From contig JAFXRX010000327.1 in NCBI GenBank assembly GCA_017526045.1, positions 1 through 15,430 of the forward strand: a DNA stretch of 15,430 nt, in the 5' to 3' direction. Positions 8,271 through 14,068 of this stretch are shown piece after piece (the first letter of the stretch is position 1; every line of letters begins with the position of its first letter). The DNA is from Opitutales bacterium. Lineage in GTDB: Bacteria > Verrucomicrobiota > Verrucomicrobiia > Opitutales > Intestinicryptomonadaceae. The position numbers and the translations under genes are program-made. Under the pieces are notes generated by a model. It had not been told where the DNA came from and did no database searches. It worked only from the letters and a program-made list of their open reading frames with translations.

Positions 8271-9572
8271 TTACAAGCCCATTTTTGCGGGATTTTCGAC
8301 CCTGCCCATGAAAATTATGCCGCCCGAGGCGTTTGTTATGAAAAACGAAAACGGCCTGTCCGCGCGGAAAATTTTGGGACCGTCTCCATCGGGTTTCCCC
8401 AGCGTTGCCATGCCCATAAACGTAACCGCAGCAACCTTTGTACCCTCCTCGTCAATGCTTATAAACGCCTTCTGGAAAAACTTGTCGATTTTTTGCTCAA
8501 CTTTCACGTCGAAAAATTCGGAAAAATTTTCATATTTAAACTCGAAAACTTGCTTTGCGCCGAGGCGTTCCAGGGCTTGCTTCAAATCCGCGCGCTCCGT
8601 TTCGAATTTAAACCGCGGCAAATACAAACGCACCTCCGATTTATCAAATGAATGCCACAGATATGAAAACTGCTCGGGATTAGGCTGCGCGGCGGAATTT
8701 TCGTCGAGGGGCAAAACGCACACAAAAAAGTATTTCCCGCCCTTGTACGGAATTTTTACTGCCTTGAAGTCGGAGCTTTCCGCATAAAAAATCTTCTCAG
8801 CTTCTTTATGCATCATCTCAACATCGACCTCGCCGCTTTTGGCTGTCTTGAATTTTTCGCTGCGGGTAAGTTCTTTTTCAAACATTGTTTCCCACTTTGC
8901 CACAAACGCCACCGCATTTGCCACAACAACCGAGGTAAGCGGCGAAAAGTCCGAGGGCTCGACTGCGTCGGCTATCATGGCTCTCGTGCTCTTTTCAACC
9001 CATTTGTTGACAAAATTCGCCGTGCCTTGCGCGTCGGAAAAATTCCGCGCCAAAACGTCCGCGCCGAAATATTTTTTAAGTTTCTGCGCAAAATTTTTAT
9101 TCTGCTTGAATTTATTCGAGACCAAAAACAGGTTCGCCTCCGACATGATGCAGCCCTCTTCGGGGTTTTGCAAAGAGGCCCCGCGGCTATTGAGCTCTTC
9201 TTCAAGCTCCGATTTTTTTACGCCCAAAATTTTTTCAAGCTCCGCCTGAGACTCCCCGCCCGAAGAAAGCAGCGCGACTTTTAAGACCTCCCTAACCCCG
9301 CTTGGGTAAAACACAAAATTTTTGCCGCTTTCTTTATACACGCGCGAAAACAAGTCGAATGCAAAAGCGTTGTCGCAAGCTTTCGCGGACACAAGATTTG
9401 GTGCCAAATCTTTGGCGGTAGCGAAAGGGTCGAAAGTTTTTTCGAAATCGCAGTCTCCAATTCTAATCAGGGACGACTGGATGCTGTCGCGCACCCCGAA
9501 ATTTCCGACATCCGCCTCTTGCGCAAAAACGAAGGTAAACAGCGCAAATAATATAAATATCGCCTTTTTCAT
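8271..9572 (-). CDS. Secreted serpin-family protease inhibitor
   Basis: A 433-residue protein. Residues 1-17 are a Sec signal peptide with likely cleavage after VFA. Serpin landmarks appear in order: YPSGVREVLKVALLSSGGES (89-108), NFVNKWVEKSTRAMI (186-200), VANAVAFVAKWETMF (217-231), LPRFKFE (318-324), the hinge EEGTKVAAVT (375-384) and the family signature FRADRPFSFFI (402-412). Serpins trap serine or cysteine proteases when their reactive loop is cut. Counting from hinge Gly377 as P15 puts Leu391-Gly392 at P1-P1', but the stretch to the signature is about five residues longer than in alpha-1-antitrypsin, so the cleavage site is uncertain. Hinge positions P12 and P9 are Val, bulkier than usual, so inhibitory activity is likely but not assured. 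The ATG at 9572 begins the signal peptide; the longer frame runs into a terminator and is rejected. Confidence 0.92.
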   Translation of the reverse strand: MKKAIFILFALFTFVFAQEADVGNFGVRDSIQSSLIRIGDCDFEKTFDPFATAKDLAPNLVSAKACDNAFAFDLFSRVYKESGKNFVFYPSGVREVLKVALLSSGGESQAELEKILGVKKSELEEELNSRGASLQNPEEGCIMSEANLFLVSNKFKQNKNFAQKLKKYFGADVLARNFSDAQGTANFVNKWVEKSTRAMIADAVEPSDFSPLTSVVVANAVAFVAKWETMFEKELTRSEKFKTAKSGEVDVEMMHKEAEKIFYAESSDFKAVKIPYKGGKYFFVCVLPLDENSAAQPNPEQFSYLWHSFDKSEVRLYLPRFKFETERADLKQALERLGAKQVFEFKYENFSEFFDVKVEQKIDKFFQKAFISIDEEGTKVAAVTFMGMATLGKPDGDGPKIFRADRPFSFFITNASGGIIFMGRVENPAKMGL

Positions 9573-9579
9573 GGGAAAA

Positions 9580-9608
9580 ATTTTGCGCCGCACCCCGCTG
9601 CGTGTCAA
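9580..9608 (-). promoter_or_regulatory. Sigma70-type promoter of the serpin gene
   Basis: On the minus strand a perfect TTGACA (9603-9608) is followed by a 17-nt spacer and CAAAAT (9580-9585, 4 of 6 consensus). Transcription would begin at about 9572-9574, on or next to the serpin ATG, so the message would be leaderless. No Shine-Dalgarno precedes that ATG, which agrees. The -35 lies just beyond the U-tract of the ferritin terminator. Confidence 0.6.
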
Positions 9609-9610
9609 AT

Positions 9611-9637
9611 AAAAAACCCGCAAGGAAAACTTGCGGG
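9611..9637 (-). terminator. Intrinsic terminator of the ferritin gene
   Basis: CCCGCAAG and CTTGCGGG form a perfect 8-bp stem around a 5-nt loop, followed on the minus strand by TTTTTT. It lies 26 nt past the ferritin stop and should stop read-through into the serpin gene. Confidence 0.9.
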
Positions 9638-9663
9638 CTTGCGCTATGACAAATTTTTTTCTG

Positions 9664-10161
9664 CTATTCGGCTCGCTTGCCCGCCCACTGGTCGACGCCT
9701 ATCAAGAGATTTTTGTCGCCTCCTGCAAATTCGAGAGCCTTTACAAACTGCAAGGTGTTGTGCTCCTCTTCGACCTGCTCGTTTATAAACCAGTTCATAA
9801 GGTCGGCTGTCGCGTAGTCTTTGCGCTCGTTTGCAAGCTCGAAAATCCGCGTGATTTGGCTTGTTACAAGCTTTTCGTGCTCGTAGGCGGTCTTGAACGC
9901 GTCAAGCGGGCTGTCGTAAACGTCCTTTTTGGGCTTGGCGATTTCCGAAGTTGCAAACGGGGCGTCGCGCTCGCACAAAAAGTTGTAGATTTTCATCGCG
10001 TGTTCGATTTCCTCTTTTGCCTGCAATTCCATCCACTTGGCAAAGCCGACATAGGGCGAACGTTTGAAAAACGCGCTCATTCCAAAATATATGTGCGCGG
10101 CGTGGAGCTCGTTGTAAAACTGCTCGTTTAAAAGCTTTAAGACATCTTTTGGTATTTCCAT
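9664..10161 (-). CDS. ftnA: Bacterial non-heme ferritin
   Basis: A 165-residue four-helix ferritin, the usual length, which oxidises Fe(II) and stores ferric iron in a 24-mer cytoplasmic cage. Diiron-site ligands are visible in their normal contexts: E18 in FYNELHAAHIY, E51 and H54 in KEEIEHAMKIY, E94 in YEHEKLV, and the NEQVEEEH stretch at 127-134 that supplies the Gln/Glu ligands of FtnA-type proteins. The absence of the Met ligand context of bacterioferritin favours FtnA. The ATG at 10161 has a clear AAAGGA site 6-7 nt upstream. That site and the start codon lie in an 11-bp inverted repeat, suggesting control of translation or transcription. It is monocistronic, with a strong terminator behind it. 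Confidence 0.94.
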   Translation of the reverse strand: MEIPKDVLKLLNEQFYNELHAAHIYFGMSAFFKRSPYVGFAKWMELQAKEEIEHAMKIYNFLCERDAPFATSEIAKPKKDVYDSPLDAFKTAYEHEKLVTSQITRIFELANERKDYATADLMNWFINEQVEEEHNTLQFVKALEFAGGDKNLLIGVDQWAGKRAE

Positions 10162-10197
10162 ATTTTCCTTTCAAAAAAAATTTATTAAGGAAAATAT
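10160..10197 (-). promoter_or_regulatory. Inverted repeat covering ferritin ribosome site and start
   Basis: ATATTTTCCTT and AAGGAAAATAT form a perfect 11-bp inverted repeat separated by 16 nt. On the ferritin message the downstream arm contains the Shine-Dalgarno and the first two bases of AUG, so pairing would hide the start. The stem is mostly A-U and therefore weak. If transcription starts inside the upstream arm, the same symmetry would instead act as a DNA operator. A -35-like TTGTTA lies further upstream, but no convincing promoter fixes the start point. Confidence 0.55.
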
Positions 10198-10254
10198 CGG
10201 CACGCCCCGCCCCGCCTTAACAAAAAACATTAAAAAGCCGCGCGCTAAAAACCC

Positions 10255-11463
10255 CTATTTTTTATCGTTTAAAAACTTTTGGTATTTCAGCTCTATTTCT
10301 TTGGATTTTGGCGCGTACAATTTGTAAAGCTCCTCAACCTTTGCCAAGTCTTTAACGTATTTTTTATAAAAATTGACAAGGTATCCAAACGCAAAACTCG
10401 CTTTTTTTATGTCGGATGAGGAAATGATGTTTTCCGCCATTTTGGCAATCTCCAGCGCAAGCTCCTTGTCTTGCGGATAATTTTCCTCGCCGCTATAAAT
10501 ATTGCGCGAGGCAATCACAATATATTCCAAATTCCATCCCCCCGAAAAATCGGCAGGGTCGGAAACTTTTTTAAGATAGTCTAAAATCTCGCCAACCTTT
10601 TTGGGGTCGACGGCAACCCCCAGCCCGTTTTTATACAAAACCGCAAGCAGGGCGACGTCCCTAACGTCGAGGCCGTACTTGTTTTTCTCGTATTCGCCGC
10701 TTAAAAGTCTGAAAATTTCGCCGTAGTCGCGCGGGGCGTATTTGCCTTCGAGCATAAGCTTTATGTAAATTATTTTTTCTTCTTTTTTGCCCTCGAGAAT
10801 ATGGCGGCGCAAAACTTCCACAGCGCCGCCCATCAGCGAATTTTGGGCGAGAGGCAAAGCAAAGAATGTCCCCTCTTCGAAATGGAAATCGTTTTCTATC
10901 GCGTATTTGAGCATTTTTGCGGCAAGGAGATTTTCCTCTTGCTTAAAAAGCTCCGAATCGCTTTGGCTCAGCTGCACCGCCCTCGTAAAAAAAGCATCGG
11001 TGGACACTTTTCCTTCGGAATAAGAATCATCTCCCGACCCGTCCACGAGCGACATCGCCTTAAAAAAGTATTCGTCTGCCTTTGTCTGGTTTTTTTCAAT
11101 GCCGAACCCTCCGCGCGCGAAAATAAGCGAAAGCTCAAGCATGTCCGAAAAGCCCAGCCCGCGCAATTTTTCCTCCGCCTGGTAAAACTCCGCCGCCTTT
11201 TTGAAGTTCGGCCCGCCGCGCATGGAGGCGTAAAGAGAGGCGACCTCCGCCCTGCGCGGGTAATCTTTATTGTCTTTATTTTTCTCGGCGTTCTCAAAAA
11301 TCGCGGCGTAGTTTTCATCTTCCAGATTCTCGAAATAGTCGAAGCCGTCGTTCCATTGACCCTCCCAATGCCCGATTTTATTCCAGCCCACATACGCGAC
11401 AAACGAGACGCAAATGCCCGCAAATATCGCCAAATTCAACACGAACACCGCAAACTTTTTCAT
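10255..11463 (-). CDS. Membrane-anchored Sel1/TPR-like repeat protein
   Basis: A 402-residue protein with a hydrophobic segment at about 5-25 that lacks a clear signal-peptidase or lipobox site, so it is probably anchored with the rest in the periplasm. The body is almost all helical and contains Sel1-like units: LIFARGGFGIEKNQTKADEYFFKAM and VLYKNGLGVAVDPKKVGEILDYLKK show the characteristic small-residue G-x-G turn followed by an amphipathic helix. Other parts (YPRRAEVASLYASMRGGPNFKKAAEFY) look like related TPR helices. Such repeats usually bind other proteins. The ATG at 11463 overlaps the upstream membrane-protein stop in an ATGA arrangement and has a GAGGAGGGG ribosome site 2-4 nt before it, so the two products are probably made together. 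Specific function not recognised. Confidence 0.7.
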   Translation of the reverse strand: MKKFAVFVLNLAIFAGICVSFVAYVGWNKIGHWEGQWNDGFDYFENLEDENYAAIFENAEKNKDNKDYPRRAEVASLYASMRGGPNFKKAAEFYQAEEKLRGLGFSDMLELSLIFARGGFGIEKNQTKADEYFFKAMSLVDGSGDDSYSEGKVSTDAFFTRAVQLSQSDSELFKQEENLLAAKMLKYAIENDFHFEEGTFFALPLAQNSLMGGAVEVLRRHILEGKKEEKIIYIKLMLEGKYAPRDYGEIFRLLSGEYEKNKYGLDVRDVALLAVLYKNGLGVAVDPKKVGEILDYLKKVSDPADFSGGWNLEYIVIASRNIYSGEENYPQDKELALEIAKMAENIISSSDIKKASFAFGYLVNFYKKYVKDLAKVEELYKLYAPKSKEIELKYQKFLNDKK

Positions 11464-12515
11464 TGCCCCTCCTCAATGTTCAGATTCATATTCAATTTGT
11501 AAAAGCCGTTTCGCGAATCGTTAAAGATGTAAATGTCGTAGCGAATGTCGCCCGGCTGCCTTTTCCAAATCTTAACTATGGTTACTAAAAACGTTATTTT
11601 AGATTTATCCGACAAAAACTCCAAGAGCTGCTTTGTCTTTTCGGAATCGTCGATTACGGGCAGATACTTCGTCAAGTCGCTGTAAACCGCCTCAAACATT
11701 TCAGGATTTTCCGAGGCGGAATAGAAATAGTATTTATCGGGCGGGTTGGATTTCAAAACCGACAAATTCCACCCGCCTGCGTATTCGTGAAAAGTGTACT
11801 TCAAATACGGCTCGAATTTTATTTTGCGCGAAAAATAGCCGCGCTTGTCGTTTTCGGGCAAATATTTGTATTCGATTTTCGGGGCGGAATACACGCCCTC
11901 TATATTCGCGCCCCTGTCCGACATTTCGGGGATTGCCACGGCATAGTAAAATGTCGGCAGGCACAAGGCGAGCGCGGCAAGCCAATAGCGCTTGCGGCTC
12001 TTGTAATTCACAAGCAAAACAGCGGCAAACGACGCCGCAATAAGAGCCAAAAGCAGCTTCGGATAGCCCCAATACGCGTCAAAATTTCTGACGAGGCCCA
12101 GCGCGGCGGCGGCGATTAAACCCGCGAGCGCGGCGCATTTTAAAAGGTTAAAAACCCGCCTTGCCCACAAGCTTTTACGGCTTTCGCCCTGCCCGGGCGC
12201 CGTTGCGGAAAAAATTGCCGAAACCCAAAAAAACAAAAACGCGGCACAGAAAATCGCAGGATAGGCGAAAATCAAAACCAAATACGCAATCGGAAACCAA
12301 AACTCGTCGACTATGTAGTGGTTGATGCCAAGCGGATAGCCGCACATGCAAAAACACGTCTTTGCCCAAAACAATAAAGAGGCAATCAAAACCCAGACAA
12401 ACAGCCACAAATTTACGCGCGCAAATTTATTCTTAAAAAATCTGTGCGCAAAGCCCGCCGCAAGCCCCAGAGCTATTGAAACTAAAACATATAATAATAC
12501 GGAAATTATCTCCAT
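11460..12515 (-). CDS. Multi-pass membrane protein of unknown function
   Basis: I do not recognise this 351-residue protein. The N-terminal half carries about six to seven membrane segments (near 3-22, 36-52, 73-103, 125-142, 151-168 and 175-195); a Cys-containing loop, WAKTCFCMCGYPLG, lies between the second and third. From about residue 200 a soluble domain follows with many Tyr, Lys and Asp residues and predicted strands (IEYKYLPEN, KYTFHEYAGGWNLSVLKS, RYDIYIFNDS). If the last segment exits outward, this domain is periplasmic. It is the first gene of a two-gene operon with the Sel1-like protein (4-nt overlap), which suggests the two interact. The ATG at 12515 has an AAAGGG ribosome site about 6 nt upstream and a good promoter before it. 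No family motif gives a substrate or reaction. Confidence 0.75.
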   Translation of the reverse strand: MEIISVLLYVLVSIALGLAAGFAHRFFKNKFARVNLWLFVWVLIASLLFWAKTCFCMCGYPLGINHYIVDEFWFPIAYLVLIFAYPAIFCAAFLFFWVSAIFSATAPGQGESRKSLWARRVFNLLKCAALAGLIAAAALGLVRNFDAYWGYPKLLLALIAASFAAVLLVNYKSRKRYWLAALALCLPTFYYAVAIPEMSDRGANIEGVYSAPKIEYKYLPENDKRGYFSRKIKFEPYLKYTFHEYAGGWNLSVLKSNPPDKYYFYSASENPEMFEAVYSDLTKYLPVIDDSEKTKQLLEFLSDKSKITFLVTIVKIWKRQPGDIRYDIYIFNDSRNGFYKLNMNLNIEEGQ

Positions 12516-12540
12516 AAGCCGCCCTTTCTTCTTTTTTTTG

Positions 12541-12568
12541 ATAATAGCGGCGGCATTGCGCGGGTCAA
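12541..12568 (-). promoter_or_regulatory. Sigma70-type promoter of the two-gene membrane operon
   Basis: On the minus strand TTGACC (12563-12568) and TATTAT (12541-12546) each match 5 of 6 consensus bases with a 16-nt spacer. Transcription would start at about 12534, leaving a leader of about 20 nt with the AAAGGG ribosome site. It lies within 30 nt downstream of the symporter stop; I see no convincing terminator between them. Confidence 0.7.
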
Positions 12569-12594
12569 GCGGATATTTTCGCTAAAAAAATATT

Positions 12595-13554
12595 CTATTT
12601 GCGCGGGGATTTGCGGCTGTCGGACCAGGCGAAGAGGTTTGCCAAAATCGTGCCGCTTACCGAGTGGTAAACGCACGCGACTGCAGCGGCGAGCGCGGCG
12701 TCGGGCAACAGGGCAAAGTGTTTTGAGGCCAAATTCGTCCCAAGCCCCGCATTCTGGCAGCCAACTTCAATCGAAAGCGTGCGCTTCTGCGCGACCCCCA
12801 TTTTGAAAGCTCCGCCGATAAAATATCCGCTCAAATAGCCGAGCGCGTTGTGGACTGCAATCACCGCGAATATCGTCAAGCCCGAAGACAAAACCTTGTC
12901 GCCGCAAAGCGCGGTGACGCCCGCGACAATAAACGCCAAGCCTATCACGCTGAAAGCCGGCATAATTTGCATCGCCTCTTTGTACGCCCTGCTTTTGGAA
13001 AAAACGAAATTCAAAACGCAGCCCGCAATGACTGGGAATAGCGTTACAATCAAAATGCTCTTAAACATTCCAAACGCGTCGATTTCTATGTTTTCGCCCG
13101 AAAGCCAAAGCATCAAAAGCGGCGTCATAATAGGCGAAAGAAGCGTGCTTACAGTGGTCATGCCGACGCTGAATGCGACGTCGCCACGGGCAAGATAGCT
13201 CATGATGTTGCTCGAAACCCCGCCAGGGCAAGTGCCCACAAGCAAGAGCCCCACCGCAATGCCCGCGGGAAGGTTTGCAATGTGCACAATCGCATAGGCA
13301 ATCAAAGGCATTATAGTGTACTGGGCGCACGCGCCGATAAAAATGTCAAACGGCCTCTTTAAAAGAATTTTGAAGTCGTCAGGCGACAGCGTCATGCCCA
13401 TTGTAAGCATTATAAAGCCGAGGATAAACGCCTGGGTGTCGCCCCTGACCCACGAAAACCACGAAGGCTCAAAAAACGCCAAAACCGCCGCCGCGATTAC
13501 AAACAGCGCCGTGTGGCTCGATAAAATTTTTGCCGCTTTAAAAAGAATTTTCAT
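12595..13554 (-). CDS. Bile acid:sodium symporter (BASS) family transporter
   Basis: A 319-residue inner-membrane protein with about ten hydrophobic segments. Family hallmarks are the first crossover helix VGTCPGGVSSNIMSYLARGD (106-125) and the second, SIEVGCQNAGLGTNLA (261-276), whose Glu263, Gln267 and Asn268 correspond to the conserved sodium-site region of the ASBT-like fold. BASS members import organic anions such as bile acids, ketopantoate or other carboxylates with sodium; the substrate cannot be chosen from sequence here. The ATG at 13554 is used because the longer frame from a TTG at 13626 adds a stretch overlapping the likely promoter. No Shine-Dalgarno is seen before 13554. It is monocistronic or weakly linked to the downstream operon, whose own promoter is present. 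Confidence 0.9.
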   Translation of the reverse strand: MKILFKAAKILSSHTALFVIAAAVLAFFEPSWFSWVRGDTQAFILGFIMLTMGMTLSPDDFKILLKRPFDIFIGACAQYTIMPLIAYAIVHIANLPAGIAVGLLLVGTCPGGVSSNIMSYLARGDVAFSVGMTTVSTLLSPIMTPLLMLWLSGENIEIDAFGMFKSILIVTLFPVIAGCVLNFVFSKSRAYKEAMQIMPAFSVIGLAFIVAGVTALCGDKVLSSGLTIFAVIAVHNALGYLSGYFIGGAFKMGVAQKRTLSIEVGCQNAGLGTNLASKHFALLPDAALAAAVACVYHSVSGTILANLFAWSDSRKSPRK

Positions 13555-13595
13555 AAAAAAACGATAAATAAAACCCCGCAGCCCACAAAACACAA

Positions 13596-13626
13596 GCAAA
13601 ATAAAACTTATTTTGCGCGGGCTCAA
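13596..13626 (-). promoter_or_regulatory. Candidate symporter promoter with overlapping dyad
   Basis: On the minus strand TTGAGC (13621-13626) and TATTTT (13598-13603) are 17 nt apart, each matching 4 of 6 consensus bases. A perfect 9-bp dyad, GCAAAATAA-aac-TTATTTTGC (13596-13616), covers the -10 and much of the spacer, where a repressor would be expected to bind. It could also simply fold as a hairpin in RNA. Confidence 0.4.
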
Positions 13627-13632
13627 ACATAT

Positions 13633-13834
13633 TTGCCTAATGTATACCTATTTTTTATCAAGGCGATTTTGAGAGAAGAAGCAGGCGCAAAAAAACGCTA
13701 TTCCACAACCTTTGGTGTTGACCCGAAAACGCTGTGTATGCCATTTTGGCGCAGCGATTTTGGATGCAGTTCGAGGAGCAAAAAAAAGCCGCGATAGGCG
13801 CATATATCTAATATGTAACTATTGCGGCTTTTTT
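13633..13834 (+). other. Structured segment, candidate small RNA or short ORF
   Basis: The symporter and MATE starts and stops leave 13555-14066 without a protein gene; apart from tRNA-Val this is its most distinctive part. On the plus strand a weak promoter-like pair (TTGCCT at 13633-13638, 17-nt spacer, TATCAA at 13656-13661) lies ahead of about 170 nt that ends in a strong terminator at 13834. An open frame without a good start codon runs through it, including the peptide stretch RYSTTFGVDPKTLCMPFWRS, and stops at 13797 inside the terminator's first arm. It could be a small RNA, a gene remnant or chance. Confidence 0.25.
13780..13834. terminator. Bidirectional terminator between tRNA-Val and symporter
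   Basis: GCCGCGATAG and CTATTGCGGC pair over 10 bp (one G-U on the plus strand), flanked by eight A on the left and six T on the right, so each strand sees a stem followed by a U-tract. Inside the loop CATAT and ATATG can pair again. On the minus strand it ends the tRNA-Val transcript about 40 nt past the mature 3' end; on the plus strand it would end any transcript from 13640 onward. Confidence 0.75.
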
Positions 13835-13873
13835 GCGGCGACAAAGAAATGCGCCAAAAGCGCCCGCTAAAAA

Positions 13874-13947
13874 TGGGAGTACGCAGACTCGAACTGCGGA
13901 CCCCTTGCGTGTCATGCAAGTGCTCTAACCAACTGAGCTATACCCCC
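13874..13947 (-). tRNA. tRNA-Val (anticodon GAC)
   Basis: The 74-nt minus-strand sequence folds as a complete cloverleaf. The acceptor is GGGGGTA with TACTCCC (one G-U), discriminator A; the D-arm is GCTC/GAGC; the anticodon stem is CTTGC/GCAAG around loop ATGACAC, giving anticodon GAC at 34-36; and the T-arm is CGCAG/CTGCG with loop TTCGAGT. The 3' CCA is not encoded and must be added by the nucleotidyltransferase. It reads GUC and GUU valine codons. A terminator follows at 13780-13834; no clear promoter was identified upstream. Confidence 0.96.
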
Positions 13948-13954
13948 GATTTTT

Positions 13955-13979
13955 AGAAGAGAATTTTTTGGCCTCTTCT
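13955..13979. repeat. Short inverted repeat upstream of tRNA-Val
   Basis: AGAAGAG and CTCTTCT form a perfect 7-bp inverted repeat around 11 nt, ending 7 nt from the tRNA 5' end. On the tRNA strand no U-tract follows, so it is not a standard terminator for MATE; it could be part of the tRNA leader processed by RNase P. Confidence 0.4.
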
Positions 13980-14018
13980 TTCGGAAAAATTAAAGCAATA
14001 TATGCAACTGATTTTTTT

Positions 14019-14068
14019 CCGCCTTGCAAGCTATTTTTTTGAAAAAATTTCGCGGAGGCGGTTTTTTT
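14019..14068 (+). terminator. Terminator-like hairpin on plus strand at MATE stop
   Basis: CCGCCT (14019-14024) and AGGCGG (14056-14061) can pair across a 31-nt loop that itself holds T-run/A-run complementarity, followed on the plus strand by seven T. It points opposite to the MATE gene, whose stop codon overlaps the T-run, and no plus-strand gene is seen before it. It may be chance or may block antisense transcription into MATE. Confidence 0.3.

Noticed and set aside
9573..9623. Longer serpin start at 9623
   Set aside because: It would place the start inside the ferritin terminator and put a basic stretch ahead of a clean signal peptide that begins at 9572.
10198..10254. GC-rich run after the Sel1-like gene as a terminator
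   Set aside because: No stable stem with a following U-tract could be drawn; only short imperfect pairings are possible.
12569..12594. ATATTTT/AAAATAT inverted repeat as symporter terminator
   Set aside because: The stem is only seven A-T pairs and has no U-tract after it, so it is too weak to call.
13555..13626. Longer symporter start from a TTG at 13626
   Set aside because: The added residues overlap the proposed promoter and dyad, and the ATG at 13554 matches the usual family start.
13698..13919. Minus-strand reading frame of 73 codons overlapping tRNA-Val
   Set aside because: It runs through half of the tRNA and the terminator hairpin and has no ribosome site, so it is not a credible gene.
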